This document shows, piece after piece, positions 24,894-33,580 of a stretch of DNA of 64,000 nt; positions within the stretch are counted from its first letter, which is position 1; each line of letters opens with the position of its first letter. The position numbers and the translations under genes are program-made. The notes beneath the pieces were generated by a model, which was given only the letters and a program-made list of their open reading frames with translations, searched no databases and was not told the DNA's origin. The stretch comes from Bosea vaviloviae (GTDB lineage Bacteria > Pseudomonadota > Alphaproteobacteria > Rhizobiales > Beijerinckiaceae). The stretch lies in assembly GCF_001741865.1 (NCBI RefSeq), contig NZ_CP017147.1:6067001-6131000 (forward strand), read 5' to 3'.

Positions 24894-25766
24894 ATGAAGC
24901 AAAGCATGGATCGCGGCAGGAACTGGCTGGCCGCAGCGAGCATCACCTTGGCGTTGGCAGGCTGCGATACCGTCTCCAGCCTCGGTTCCCAGCCGGCAGT
25001 GGCGGAAATCGACACCAACTCCTCCGCCGACGCGAGCGTGAACATCGGCTCGCTGAGCGAGGTCGTCTCCCGCAATCCGAACGACCCCAACGCCTACAAC
25101 ACGCGCGGCGCGGCTTATGCCCGGGTCGGCCGCTTCTCGGACGCGATCTCCGACTTCACCAAGGCGGTGCAGATCGACCCGAATCTCGCCTCGGCCTACA
25201 CCAATCGCGCGCTGGCCCTGCGCCAGAGCGGGCGCAACGATGCCGCCCTTGCCGATTTCAACCGCGCCACCACCGCCAATCCGAATTACGGGCCGGCCTA
25301 TGTCGGGCGCGCCAATCTGCTGCGCCAGCAAGGCAACAGCCAGCAGGCGTTGGCCGATCTCAACACCGCTATCCGCCTGAACCCTGAATCCGCCGAGGCC
25401 TTCCACGCACGCGGGCTGGTCTACCAGAAGGAAGGCCAGCATCAGCACGCGATCTCCGATTTCGATTCGGTGATCGACCGTAACCCCTACAACGCCCCGC
25501 CCTACACGGCGCGCGGCCAGAGCCTGATCGCTGTCGGCAAATATGACGCCGCGCTCGAGGACTTCACCGCCTCGCTCAATGTCGACAACCGTAACGCCGA
25601 GGCCTGGGCCGGGCGTGGGCTCGCCTATGAGAAGCTCGGCAAGAAGGCGGAGGCGAGCGAAAGCTATCAGCGCGCACTGAGCCTCGACGGCAACAACACA
25701 ACCGCCCGCGCCGGCCAGTCGCGCCTCGGCGGCGGCGGGCTGGGCGGCGGCCTGTTCCGGAGCTGA
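24894..25766 (+). CDS. TPR-repeat lipoprotein (NlpI-like)
   Basis: 290 residues. A type II signal with lipobox LALAGC puts Cys at about residue 23 after lipidation. A low-complexity spacer is followed by about six TPR units (about 55-270) such as NAYNTRGAAYARVGRFSDAI, SAYTNRALALRQSGRNDAAL and AFHARGLVYQKEGQHQHAI. It is likely anchored at the outer membrane as a periplasmic scaffold, as NlpI is for murein hydrolases. The ATG at 24894 follows AGGA; a longer frame upstream lacks a signal. The C-terminus is Gly-rich (LGGGGLGGGLF). Confidence 0.87.
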   Translation: MKQSMDRGRNWLAAASITLALAGCDTVSSLGSQPAVAEIDTNSSADASVNIGSLSEVVSRNPNDPNAYNTRGAAYARVGRFSDAISDFTKAVQIDPNLASAYTNRALALRQSGRNDAALADFNRATTANPNYGPAYVGRANLLRQQGNSQQALADLNTAIRLNPESAEAFHARGLVYQKEGQHQHAISDFDSVIDRNPYNAPPYTARGQSLIAVGKYDAALEDFTASLNVDNRNAEAWAGRGLAYEKLGKKAEASESYQRALSLDGNNTTARAGQSRLGGGGLGGGLFRS

Positions 25767-25774
25767 GCTGCTCC

Positions 25775-26620
25775 CTATTCGACCGTGCGGCTCTCAGCGC
25801 CCGCCACACCACCGCTCGCCGCATCCGCGAGGAAGCGCCTGACCTCCGGAACCGAGCCTTGGGCCGGTAGATCCTCATGGTGGCCCGCCGGAAAGCGGAT
25901 GAAGCGCTTGGGCGGGTTCGCCATCTCGTAAAGCGCCTGCCCCTGCCTGAACGGGATCACGCCGTCGCGCTCGCCATGCAGCACAAGCAGCGGCGCACGC
26001 ACCCGCCCGATCACGGCCTCCGAGCGGAACTGATCCAGCATGACGAGCCGGATCGGCACGTAGGGATAGACCCCCTGCGCCACCGCCGCCGTCGAGAGAT
26101 AGGGTGCTTCCAGGATGACCGCCGAGAGCGGCACCTCCGCCGCCAGTTGCAGCACGACGCCGGTGCCGAGCGATTCGCCATAGCCGACCAGCCGCGCAGC
26201 CCCGAAGCGCTCCGCCGCCTCGCCATAGGCGGCACGCGCATCGAGATGGATGCCCTCCTCCGTCGGGCTGCCGGTGGAACCGCCATAGCCGCGATAATTG
26301 ACGGCGAAGAGGCCGGTGCCATCCTCCGTCAGAGCCCGGAAACGGGCCTGGCGGATGGATCTACCGAAATTGCCGGCATTGCCGTGGAAGAACAGCAGCA
26401 CGGGTTTGCCCGCGCGTGGCGGCACGAGCCAGGCCACCAGCCGCTCGCCATCAGCCGCCGTCAGCGGAACCTCCATTGCACCCGGCAGGTTCGCCGAAGC
26501 GATATCGGCACGCACCGGATTGCGCGGATACATCAGGTCGCGCTGCCTGACGAAGAGAACGGCCAGCCCGGCGAGATAGAGGGCGCAGGCGACGAGCAGG
26601 AGGCGGCCGAGCAGTTTCAT
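25775..26620 (-). CDS. Alpha/beta hydrolase with N-terminal membrane anchor
   Basis: 281 residues. One N-terminal hydrophobic helix (LLLVACALYLAGLAVLFV) is followed by RQRDLMYPRNP, a feature of the ABHD17/BEM46-like branch. The fold shows LFFHGNAGNFG (oxyanion), NYRGYGGSTGSP, the nucleophile elbow GYGESLGTG (Ser), LHGERDGVIPF with Asp, and a terminal AGHHEDL with His. The substrate is unknown. The ATG at 26620 has GGGGGAG ten bases upstream; the frame is open further upstream, but without similarity. Confidence 0.83.
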   Translation of the reverse strand: MKLLGRLLLVACALYLAGLAVLFVRQRDLMYPRNPVRADIASANLPGAMEVPLTAADGERLVAWLVPPRAGKPVLLFFHGNAGNFGRSIRQARFRALTEDGTGLFAVNYRGYGGSTGSPTEEGIHLDARAAYGEAAERFGAARLVGYGESLGTGVVLQLAAEVPLSAVILEAPYLSTAAVAQGVYPYVPIRLVMLDQFRSEAVIGRVRAPLLVLHGERDGVIPFRQGQALYEMANPPKRFIRFPAGHHEDLPAQGSVPEVRRFLADAASGGVAGAESRTVE

Positions 26621-26694
26621 GCCGATCACTCTCCCCCGCCACCATGGCGGTCTCGCGACGGTCTGGAGCCCCGCATTGGCTCCGAACCACGCCC

Positions 26695-27174
26695 CTAGTC
26701 GAGAACCTTGGCCATTTCCAGCGCGAAACTGCCGAAACCGGCACGGCGATAGGCGGTCAGCGCCATGTCGTTGCCCTCCATGACGCTCAGATGGAGCACC
26801 TTGCAGCCGGCCCCGCGGGCGAAGCGTTCGGCCTCCGCCAGCAGGAGCTGCCCGATCCCGGTTCCCCGGCAAGCGGCCGCGACCACGATGTTCTCGATAT
26901 AGACGTGGTCGCGCAAATGCTCGTGCACGAAGGGGCCGATGCGCCCGAGCCGCAGCGCCAGATAACCGACGACCTCATCGCCCTGCTGAGCGACGATCTG
27001 GGCGCCGCCATGCTCGGCGGCCTTTTCCGCATCGTCGGCGAGGCAGGCTGCGGCGGCAGCGGGCCCGGTCGCGCGTTCCGCGCTCAAGGTCGCCTCATGG
27101 GCCGTCAGTTCGAGCAGCAGCGCCAACACGGCGGGTCGGTCGCCTGCCAGCATCGGGCGGATGGAGAGCGTCAC
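26695..27174 (-). CDS. GNAT-family N-acetyltransferase
   Basis: 159 residues. It has the GNAT acetyl-CoA loop in AACRGTGIGQLLLAEAERFA, preceded by VYIENIVV, and the C-terminal LHLSVMEGNDMALTAYRRAGF. It transfers an acetyl group to an unknown amine. I place the start at GTG (27174) because GGAGG lies seven bases before it. The upstream frame in the 18-bp repeats has only TTG codons. The leader holds a tandem repeat and a 14-codon mini-ORF whose stop overlaps the start. Confidence 0.8.
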   Translation of the reverse strand: MTLSIRPMLAGDRPAVLALLLELTAHEATLSAERATGPAAAAACLADDAEKAAEHGGAQIVAQQGDEVVGYLALRLGRIGPFVHEHLRDHVYIENIVVAAACRGTGIGQLLLAEAERFARGAGCKVLHLSVMEGNDMALTAYRRAGFGSFALEMAKVLD

Positions 27175-27215
27175 GGCATGGCCTCCAAATGAAACATGGG
27201 CTTCAAACAAGACAT
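27171..27215 (-). CDS. Possible 14-residue leader peptide before GNAT gene
   Basis: This reads MSCLKPMFHLEAMP and stops at TGA, which overlaps the GTG start of the GNAT gene (GTGA). It lies inside the 18-bp tandem repeats and its ATG follows TTTGGAG. Translational coupling is plausible; expression is unproven. Confidence 0.25.
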   Translation of the reverse strand: MSCLKPMFHLEAMP

Positions 27216-27254
27216 GGGCTCCAAATAAGACTTGGGCTCCAAACGAAAAAGGCC
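27183..27254 (-). repeat. 18-bp tandem repeat, about 3.5 units, in GNAT leader
   Basis: Units are 27183-27200, 27201-27218, 27219-27236 and a degenerate 27237-27254. On the minus strand each full unit reads close to CCCATGTCTTATTTGGAG. An SD-like GGAG therefore recurs every 18 bases with an ATG (or AAG) a few bases after it. The last one becomes the GGAGG of the GNAT gene. Confidence 0.75.
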
Positions 27255-27272
27255 GGCACGAAGCCGGCCTTT
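27246..27272 (-). terminator. Intrinsic terminator after pntB
   Basis: A 10-bp stem aaaggccggc/gccggccttt (27248-27257 with 27263-27272) is followed on the minus strand by T residues. It lies 26 bases after the pntB stop and overlaps the degenerate first unit of the GNAT leader repeats. Confidence 0.85.
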
Positions 27273-27297
27273 CGCGACAAAGGAATGACGGCCGCGC

Positions 27298-28704
27298 CTA
27301 ATGCGCCATCGCCTTGACGATGTCGTCGGTGACCTTCTTGGCATCGCCGAACAGCATCATCGTGTTGGGCCTGAAGAACAGCTCATTTTCGACACCGGCA
27401 TAGCCAGCCGCCATGCCGCGCTTGATGAAGAGCACGGTCTTGGCCTTCTCGACGTCGAGGATCGGCATGCCGTAGATCGGCGAGGCCTTGTCGGTCTTGG
27501 CGGCGGGGTTGGTCACGTCATTCGCGCCGATGACGAAGGCGACGTCGGCCTGGCCGAATTCCGAGTTGATGTCCTCAAGCTCGAAGACCTCGTCATAGGG
27601 CACGTTGGCTTCGGCCAGCAGCACGTTCATATGGCCAGGCATGCGGCCCGCCACCGGATGGATGGCGTACTTCACCTCGACGCCCTCCTTCTTCAGCAGA
27701 TCGGCCATCTCGCGCAGCGTATGCTGGGCCTGCGCCACCGCCATGCCATAGCCCGGCACGATGATGACTTTGGCGGCGTTCTTCATGATGTAGGCGGCGT
27801 CGTCGGCAGAACCCTGCTTGACCGGCCGCGCCTCGACCGCCCCGGCCGCGCCGGCCGCAGCATCGTCGCCACCGAAACCGCCGAGGATGACGGAGATGAA
27901 GCTCCGGTTCATCGCCTTGCACATGATGTAGGAGAGGATCGCGCCCGACGAGCCGACCAGCGCGCCGGTGATGATCAGCGCCATGTTGCCGAGCGTGAAG
28001 CCGATGCCTGCCGCAGCCCAGCCGGAATAGGAATTCAGCATCGAGACGACGACGGGCATGTCCGCGCCGCCGATCGGGATGATCAGGAGTACGCCGAGCG
28101 CGAACGAGACCAGCACGATCAGCCAGAATACGACATGGCTCTCGGTCTTGATGAGGACCAGCAGCAGCACGACGAGCGCGACGCCGAGCCCGATATTGAT
28201 GCCATGGCGCTGCGGCAGCATGATCGGCTTGCCGCTCATGCGCCCGTCGAGCTTGAGGAAGGCGATGATCGAGCCGGTGAAGGTGATCGCGCCGATGGCG
28301 ACGCCGAGCCCCATCTCGAACAGGCTGCCGCCATGGATATGGCCGACCTCGCCGATGCCGAAGGCGCCCGGCGCATAGAGCGCAGCCGCAGCGACCAGCA
28401 CCGCCGCCAGACCCACCAGCGAGTGGAAGAAGGCGACGAGCTGCGGCATCTGCGTCATCTGCACGCGCCGGGCCATATAGGCGCCGATGCCGCCGCCGAT
28501 GGCGATGCCCAGCACGACCAGGAACCAGCCGGAGAAGCCCGATGGCGGGAAGAACACCACGGTCGTCAGGATGGCGATGCCCATCCCGACCATGCCGTAG
28601 AAATTGCCCTGACGGGACGTGGTCGGGTGCGACAGGCCCCGCAAGGCCATGATGAACAGGACGCCGGAGACGACGTAAAGCAGGGCGGAGAGATTGGCGG
28701 CCAT
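27298..28704 (-). CDS. pntB: NAD(P) transhydrogenase, beta subunit
   Basis: 468 residues, normal length. The N-terminal half has about nine transmembrane helices (domain II), with GGGIGAYMARRVQMTQMP and MLNSYSGWAAAGIGF. The C-terminal domain III (about 290-468) binds NADP(H): IVPGYGMAVAQAQ, HPVAGRMPGHMNVLLAEA and VIGANDVTNPAA. It couples proton entry to hydride transfer from NADH to NADP+ at the inner membrane. Six bases separate it from the upstream alpha-2 subunit gene. Confidence 0.96.
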   Translation of the reverse strand: MAANLSALLYVVSGVLFIMALRGLSHPTTSRQGNFYGMVGMGIAILTTVVFFPPSGFSGWFLVVLGIAIGGGIGAYMARRVQMTQMPQLVAFFHSLVGLAAVLVAAAALYAPGAFGIGEVGHIHGGSLFEMGLGVAIGAITFTGSIIAFLKLDGRMSGKPIMLPQRHGINIGLGVALVVLLLVLIKTESHVVFWLIVLVSFALGVLLIIPIGGADMPVVVSMLNSYSGWAAAGIGFTLGNMALIITGALVGSSGAILSYIMCKAMNRSFISVILGGFGGDDAAAGAAGAVEARPVKQGSADDAAYIMKNAAKVIIVPGYGMAVAQAQHTLREMADLLKKEGVEVKYAIHPVAGRMPGHMNVLLAEANVPYDEVFELEDINSEFGQADVAFVIGANDVTNPAAKTDKASPIYGMPILDVEKAKTVLFIKRGMAAGYAGVENELFFRPNTMMLFGDAKKVTDDIVKAMAH

Positions 28705-28710
28705 CGGCGC

Positions 28711-29142
28711 TCAGCCCTTCTTCTTGTACATCGAAAGCATGCGCTCGGTGACGAGGAAGCCGCCGAAGATGTTCACCGAAGCCAGGATCAGCGCCACGAA
28801 GCCGAAGAGCTTGGCCCAGACCGGACCGTCGCCCAGCGCCGGAGCAGCCTGGACGCCGACCGCAAGCAGCGCGCCGACGACGATGACCGAGGAGATCGCA
28901 TTGGTGACCGACATCAGCGGCGTGTGCAGCGCCGGCGTCACCGACCAGACCACGTAATAGCCGACGAAGACCGCGAGCACGAAGATCGCGAGGCGAAACA
29001 CCGTCGGATCGACACCTGTCGCGACGCTTGCCGCCGCAGCGGCCTGCTCGGCGTATTTCTCGGCGAGCTCGGCCGCCTGCTTCGCCAGCGCGGCGGCGGA
29101 GCGGGCCTGTTCGAGTGCCTGTTCGGGTGTCGGATTGGCCAT
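28711..29142 (-). CDS. pntAB: NAD(P) transhydrogenase, alpha subunit part 2 (membrane)
   Basis: 143 residues. A polar Ala/Glu-rich N-terminal helix (about 1-45) precedes three or four transmembrane helices, with [26 protein letters not shown] (cited as [16 protein letters not shown]), which is conserved. It supplies the alpha-side membrane segment of the proton channel. In this organism the alpha chain is split into two genes, as in Rhodospirillum. The start lies one base after the pntAA stop. Confidence 0.94.
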   Translation of the reverse strand: MANPTPEQALEQARSAAALAKQAAELAEKYAEQAAAAASVATGVDPTVFRLAIFVLAVFVGYYVVWSVTPALHTPLMSVTNAISSVIVVGALLAVGVQAAPALGDGPVWAKLFGFVALILASVNIFGGFLVTERMLSMYKKKG

Positions 29143-29143
29143 G

Positions 29144-30307
29144 TTAGACGCTCCCCTCGACGACAGGCGCGGGCTTCGGCGCGAAATTCGGATGGATCAC
29201 CGCGCCGTTCTTGGTCAGGGCGGTCGCCTTCACCAATTCGTCGTCCCAGTTCACGGCGAGCGTCTTCGCGCTCTTGTCGATCAGCGTCTCGACGAAGGCG
29301 AAGAGGTTCTTGGCGTAGAGCTGCGACGAGGTCGCGGCCAAACGGCCGGGCACGTTGAGATGGCCGACGATCTTGACGCCATTGGGGGTAACCGCGATTT
29401 CGCCGGGCTTGGCGAGTTCGCAATTGCCACCGCGCTCGACCGCGAGATCGATGATCACGGAACCGGCCTTCATGCTCTCGACCATCGCCTTGGAGATCAG
29501 CTTCGGCGCGGGACGCCCCGGGATCAACGCGGTGGTGATGACGATATCCTGCTTGGCGATGTGGCTCGCCGTCAGCTCGGCTTGCTTGGCCTGGTATTCC
29601 TTGGACATTTCCTTGGCGTAGCCGCCGGCAGTCTGCGCCTGCTTGAACTCGTCGTCCTCGACGGCCAGGAACTTCGCGCCGAGCGATTCGACCTGCTCCT
29701 TGGTGGCGGGGCGCACATCGGTCGCGGTCACGATCGCGCCGAGACGCCGCGCCGTCGCGATCGCCTGCAGGCCGGCGACGCCGACACCCATGATGAAGAT
29801 GCGCGCAGCAGGGACAGTGCCGGCCGCCGTCATCATCATCGGCAACGCCCGGCCATATTCGGCCGCGCCGTCGATCACCGCGCGATAGCCGGCGAGATTC
29901 GCCTGCGAGGAGAGCACATCCATGACCTGCGCGCGGGTGATGCGCGGCATGAACTCCATCGCGAAGGCCGCGACCTTGGCCTTGGCCAGGGCCTCGACCG
30001 CAGCCTCATTGCCATAAGGGTCCATGATGCCGACGACGAGCGCGCCGGACGGCAGGCCGGCGATCTCGGATTCGGCCGGGCGGCGCACCTTGAGCACGAT
30101 CGCCGCGCCCTTGAGCGCATCCTTGGCGTTCTTGGCGATGCTCGCGCCCGCCGCCTCGTAATCGGCGTCATTGATGCCGGAAGCGAGCCCGGCGCCCTTC
30201 TCGACCACGATTTCGGCCCCGAGGCCGATGAACTTGCGGACGGTCTCCGGCGTCACGGCGACGCGGGTTTCCGCCCCTTGCGTTTCGGCTGGCACAGCAA
30301 TGCGCAT
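29144..30307 (-). CDS. pntAA: NAD(P) transhydrogenase, alpha subunit part 1 (NAD-binding)
   Basis: 387 residues: [20 protein letters not shown] at the N-terminus, the NAD-binding [22 protein letters not shown] (cited in part: [17 protein letters not shown]), [19 protein letters not shown] and [14 protein letters not shown]. This is soluble domain I, which binds NAD(H) and docks on the membrane part. It is the first gene of the pntAA-pntAB-pntB operon. The upstream gene is an aa3 oxidase subunit IV, 38 bases away on the same strand, so all four may be co-transcribed. Confidence 0.95.
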   Translation of the reverse strand: MRIAVPAETQGAETRVAVTPETVRKFIGLGAEIVVEKGAGLASGINDADYEAAGASIAKNAKDALKGAAIVLKVRRPAESEIAGLPSGALVVGIMDPYGNEAAVEALAKAKVAAFAMEFMPRITRAQVMDVLSSQANLAGYRAVIDGAAEYGRALPMMMTAAGTVPAARIFIMGVGVAGLQAIATARRLGAIVTATDVRPATKEQVESLGAKFLAVEDDEFKQAQTAGGYAKEMSKEYQAKQAELTASHIAKQDIVITTALIPGRPAPKLISKAMVESMKAGSVIIDLAVERGGNCELAKPGEIAVTPNGVKIVGHLNVPGRLAATSSQLYAKNLFAFVETLIDKSAKTLAVNWDDELVKATALTKNGAVIHPNFAPKPAPVVEGSV

Positions 30308-30345
30308 GGCAGGGCGAGGCCTTTCAGGCTTGGCGGAGGCGGATC

Positions 30346-30633
30346 TTACAGGAGAACGAGCGCGACCATCATCAGCGCGAAGGGAACGGCCGGAGCCTTC
30401 CAGGCAATCGACTTCGATGCGATCCCGACAACCGTGCCGACCAGCGTCAGCAGCGTACCGATGAGGGCGACGCCCCAGGCATGCTTGGTGCCGCCCACCG
30501 CCAGCGCCGCGACGATGGCGAGGCAGGCGACGGTGCCGACCTCGGCGAAATGCATGAAGCCCTGATAGGTCCGCTCATGCTCGGCGTAGTCCATCTGCGG
30601 AATGTCGGTGGCGTGATGCCCGTGATCGGCCAT
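30346..30633 (-). CDS. aa3-type cytochrome c oxidase subunit IV
   Basis: 95 residues: a His-rich soluble N-terminus (MADHGHHATDIPQMDYAEHERTY, cited to MDYAEHERTYQGF), one or two hydrophobic helices (about 30-95) and a short tail. It matches the short bacterial aa3 subunit IV family, an accessory of cytochrome c oxidase in alphaproteobacteria. ATG at 30633 is chosen because family similarity begins there. Adjacency to pnt genes recurs in the order and hints at joint respiratory control. Confidence 0.85.
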   Translation of the reverse strand: MADHGHHATDIPQMDYAEHERTYQGFMHFAEVGTVACLAIVAALAVGGTKHAWGVALIGTLLTLVGTVVGIASKSIAWKAPAVPFALMMVALVLL

Positions 30634-30803
30634 GGGTGGTTCCCGAGATTGAAGAAAATCCTCTTGCCCTGTAGCGCACCCGCGATGGGTCGGCAACGCA
30701 TCGTCACCGGAAATGAGCCTGTTTATTAGGCGGATTTCCGGACTTCACGACATAAAATTGCGAGAACAGTCGAGTCTAATCGATTGAAAGACCACAACGG
30801 CAG

Positions 30804-32174
30804 TCAAACTGACGACGCAATGAGCTTAGCGCGGGCCAAAGCCTTACCTTGGGTCGTGGCGATCCCTCCCGTCGAAAACCCCTCGATCTCCGCCTCGAAC
30901 AGGCGATGGAAATTCAGCTCGGCGTCGAGATGCAGGAAGACGCCGCCGAGCCCGATCGCGGCGCGGTCCATGAAGACGAATTCGCGCGGCACCGTCACCG
31001 GCCCGCGCTGCTTCAGGGCCTGATGCACCTGGAAGGCCTGCTTGCGGCCATACTCAGCCGGGCTGACATCCTCGGCGATGCGGCGCGTCCGGTCCTCCAG
31101 CAGCGGCCCGTAGATGAAACGCGCCCAGATGTTCAGCGTGTCGACGAGATCCTTGGTCAACCCCCTGAAGCCCCAGGTCTCATAGGCGTGCACGACGCGG
31201 GCGGCGTCGCCCTCCAGCAGGCCGCGATAGAGATCGACCACGCCGCCGACGAAACTGGGCGGGAAGATGCGGATGCAGCCATAGTCGAGCAGGTTGATGC
31301 CCGCCGGCGTGTCACCCTCTGAGAAGACCGTGTAGTTACCCAGATGCGGATCGCCATGGATGACGCCGTGATGGCTGAAGGGCCGCCACCAGGCCTTGAA
31401 CATCGCCGTCGAGATCCGGTCGCGCGCCTCCTGGCCGTCCGACTTATGGGACAGGATCGGGCTGCCCTCGAGCCAATGCATGCTCAGGAGCCTGCGCGTC
31501 GACAATGAGGCTTCGAGCCGGGGCACCCGCACCTCCGGCGTATCGGCCAGGATCTCGTGATAAAGCGCGATATGCTTCGCTTCGCGAATGTAATCGAGCT
31601 CCTCGCGCACCCTGGCGCCGATTTCCTTGGCGATCTCGGTCGTGTCGATCACCGGGTCCATGCGCCGGTGCAAGGCGAACAGGATGTCGAGCTGGGAGAT
31701 GTCGGCCTCCACGGCCGATTCCATGTCGGGATATTGCAGCTTGCAGGCAAGCGGCACGCCCTCCAGCGTCGTGGCGCGATGCACTTGCCCCAGCGAGGCC
31801 GCGGCGGCCGGCTTCAGATCGAACTCGGCGAAGCGCTCGCGCCATTGCGGCCCGAGCTCGGCCAGCATCCGGCGCTTGACGAAGGCGGCCCCCATTGGCG
31901 GCGCCTGCGATTGCAGCTTCTGCAATTCGGCGGCGTATTCCGGCGGCACCACATCGGGAATCGTGGCGACGAGCTGCGCCACCTTCATGATCGGGCCCTT
32001 CAGCCCGCCCAGCGCCTTGGCCAGCGCCTCGGCATTGCTGGCAGTGCGGCCATCCAGCCCGAACAGGCGCGTACCGGCGATGCGCGCCGCGACCCCGCCG
32101 ACATTGGCCCCCACGCGGGCATAGCGCGCGGCGCGGGCGGAAAAGCGGTTGGCTTCGCTGTCGTGGTCGGACAT
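30804..32174 (-). CDS. ABC1/UbiB-family atypical kinase
   Basis: 456 residues. The family KxGQ helix is present as KVAQ (64-67), with Ala in place of Gly. The Ala-rich nucleotide loop AAAASLGQVHRA (about 123-133), a Lys in ACKLQYPD, the catalytic HGDPHLGNY and DYG (LLDYGCIRIF) follow. UbiB/ABC1 proteins support ubiquinone synthesis or lipid homeostasis and have weak ATPase rather than protein-kinase activity. No C-terminal membrane helices like those of UbiB are seen, so it is a general ABC1 paralogue. It is monocistronic. Confidence 0.85.
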   Translation of the reverse strand: MSDHDSEANRFSARAARYARVGANVGGVAARIAGTRLFGLDGRTASNAEALAKALGGLKGPIMKVAQLVATIPDVVPPEYAAELQKLQSQAPPMGAAFVKRRMLAELGPQWRERFAEFDLKPAAAASLGQVHRATTLEGVPLACKLQYPDMESAVEADISQLDILFALHRRMDPVIDTTEIAKEIGARVREELDYIREAKHIALYHEILADTPEVRVPRLEASLSTRRLLSMHWLEGSPILSHKSDGQEARDRISTAMFKAWWRPFSHHGVIHGDPHLGNYTVFSEGDTPAGINLLDYGCIRIFPPSFVGGVVDLYRGLLEGDAARVVHAYETWGFRGLTKDLVDTLNIWARFIYGPLLEDRTRRIAEDVSPAEYGRKQAFQVHQALKQRGPVTVPREFVFMDRAAIGLGGVFLHLDAELNFHRLFEAEIEGFSTGGIATTQGKALARAKLIASSV

Positions 32175-32289
32175 GGGCTCGGCGCGCCTCTTGCGGTTGC
32201 GTCGTCACGATGTAGGCCGCGCCGCCAAGAACACCAGTGCAGCCGATCGCCTCAGCCGCGAGAGGTTGAGATTCTGGCGCTCCTTCCGG

Positions 32290-33438
32290 TCAGAGGTAGC
32301 CGACCAGCCCCAGCGAGGAATTGCCGCCCAACCGCCCCTGGGTCGCCTGGATGCTCTGATAGGTCTGGACCAGTTGTTTGGTGAAGTCGTCGCTGATCCC
32401 GAGCGCGGCTTTTTCCTCGGTACTCATGGCGGCGTATCGGTTGACGAGGGCAAGGCTCGCGCTCGTGCCGTCGCTGCTACCGGATGTCGCCTTCAGCGTA
32501 TCGAGCACGCTCGCGCGATTGCGCTGGTCGAGTTCCGCCTTGGCGGCGCGGACCTCGCCCGGCGAGAAGGCCGCGCCTTGATTCAGCGCGACCGCCGCCA
32601 AGGAGCGGTTGTCGAACTTGGCGAAATCCACCTGCTGGCCGTCCTTGCGCGACGCATCGAACACAAGCTCGGTGCCCTTGTCCTGCGCGCTGTTGGCCTG
32701 GTCGTCCAGCAGCAAGCGCGCATTGGCGGCAACCGCCGCGATCGTCATCTGGGGCGTCAGCGACCCGCTGGGCGTGGTTTTGCCGAGCAGGGCTTTGACG
32801 GGATCATTGGCGCTGCCGGTGTCGGGCGCCTTGCCAGGCGTCTTTCTCGCGGCGGCAGCGCCATCAAGCAGAGCCTGCTTCTGATCCTGCCAGGCCACGG
32901 TCGCCCGCTCGTCGCTCCCGGCCTCGTCGGCATATTTCAGCGCGGCGTCGTAGAGCGCGGCGTAATTCCCGGTATGGCGGGCAATGACGACATGCGGCGA
33001 GATCGCGGTGTCGAAGCGGGATTGCAGAGCCGTCGCCGCTGCGGCGCTCTCATCCCTAGAGAACAGCCCCTGCGCGTTCGAGGCCACCGCCGACAATGTC
33101 GCGCGGCCCTGCCCGCTCAGATCGACCGCGACCTTGCCGTCGATCAGCGCCGAGGAAATGCCGAGCGCTTGATATTGCTGGTCGAACCACTGCCGCGCAT
33201 TCGCCGCGCGGGTGGCGAGCGTCATGCCGGAATCGGCCGCGGTCGCTGCGGAGGTCCGCGCGAGATAGGCCTTGGCTTCGTCAGACAGGGCAACGGTCGC
33301 CGATGCGGGGAGTTGCGAGCCCGTTGTCGCATCCTCGCTGAGCAGCTGCGCAAGCGAGGGCTGCGCATCGAGCACCGCCTGCCCGCTGCGGGTGTAGTTC
33401 AGGAGCAGGGAGGCACTGGCGCCGATGGTCGTGGACAT
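32290..33438 (-). CDS. Hypothetical protein, Ala-rich, secreted-like composition
   Basis: 382 residues, not recognised. Ala, Ser, Gln and Asp are abundant, there is no Cys, and no signal peptide or membrane helix is visible. Motif-like pieces are VALSDEAKAYLA near residue 50, TLATRAANARQWFDQQYQ near 73, a Gly/Pro/Thr linker at about 190-215, and YAAMSTEEKAALGIS near the C-terminus. The 'LSxxAxAxLA' segment also occurs in flagellar-type and type III-exported proteins of related bacteria; that is memory, not a test. It stands alone between the UbiB-like and BKACE genes. Confidence 0.6.
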   Translation of the reverse strand: MSTTIGASASLLLNYTRSGQAVLDAQPSLAQLLSEDATTGSQLPASATVALSDEAKAYLARTSAATAADSGMTLATRAANARQWFDQQYQALGISSALIDGKVAVDLSGQGRATLSAVASNAQGLFSRDESAAAATALQSRFDTAISPHVVIARHTGNYAALYDAALKYADEAGSDERATVAWQDQKQALLDGAAAARKTPGKAPDTGSANDPVKALLGKTTPSGSLTPQMTIAAVAANARLLLDDQANSAQDKGTELVFDASRKDGQQVDFAKFDNRSLAAVALNQGAAFSPGEVRAAKAELDQRNRASVLDTLKATSGSSDGTSASLALVNRYAAMSTEEKAALGISDDFTKQLVQTYQSIQATQGRLGGNSSLGLVGYL

Positions 33439-33580
33439 CGCGGCTCTCCGGACGTGGCGTTCGACGCTCCGGAGCAGGGATTGTGCCAGCTTTAAGGTCT
33501 TGATAACTATGAATATGCCGTCAGGCCGCCCGGGCAGGAATTACCTTGGCCCGGCAAAAACTGCTGGTCTGTCCGTGGCG

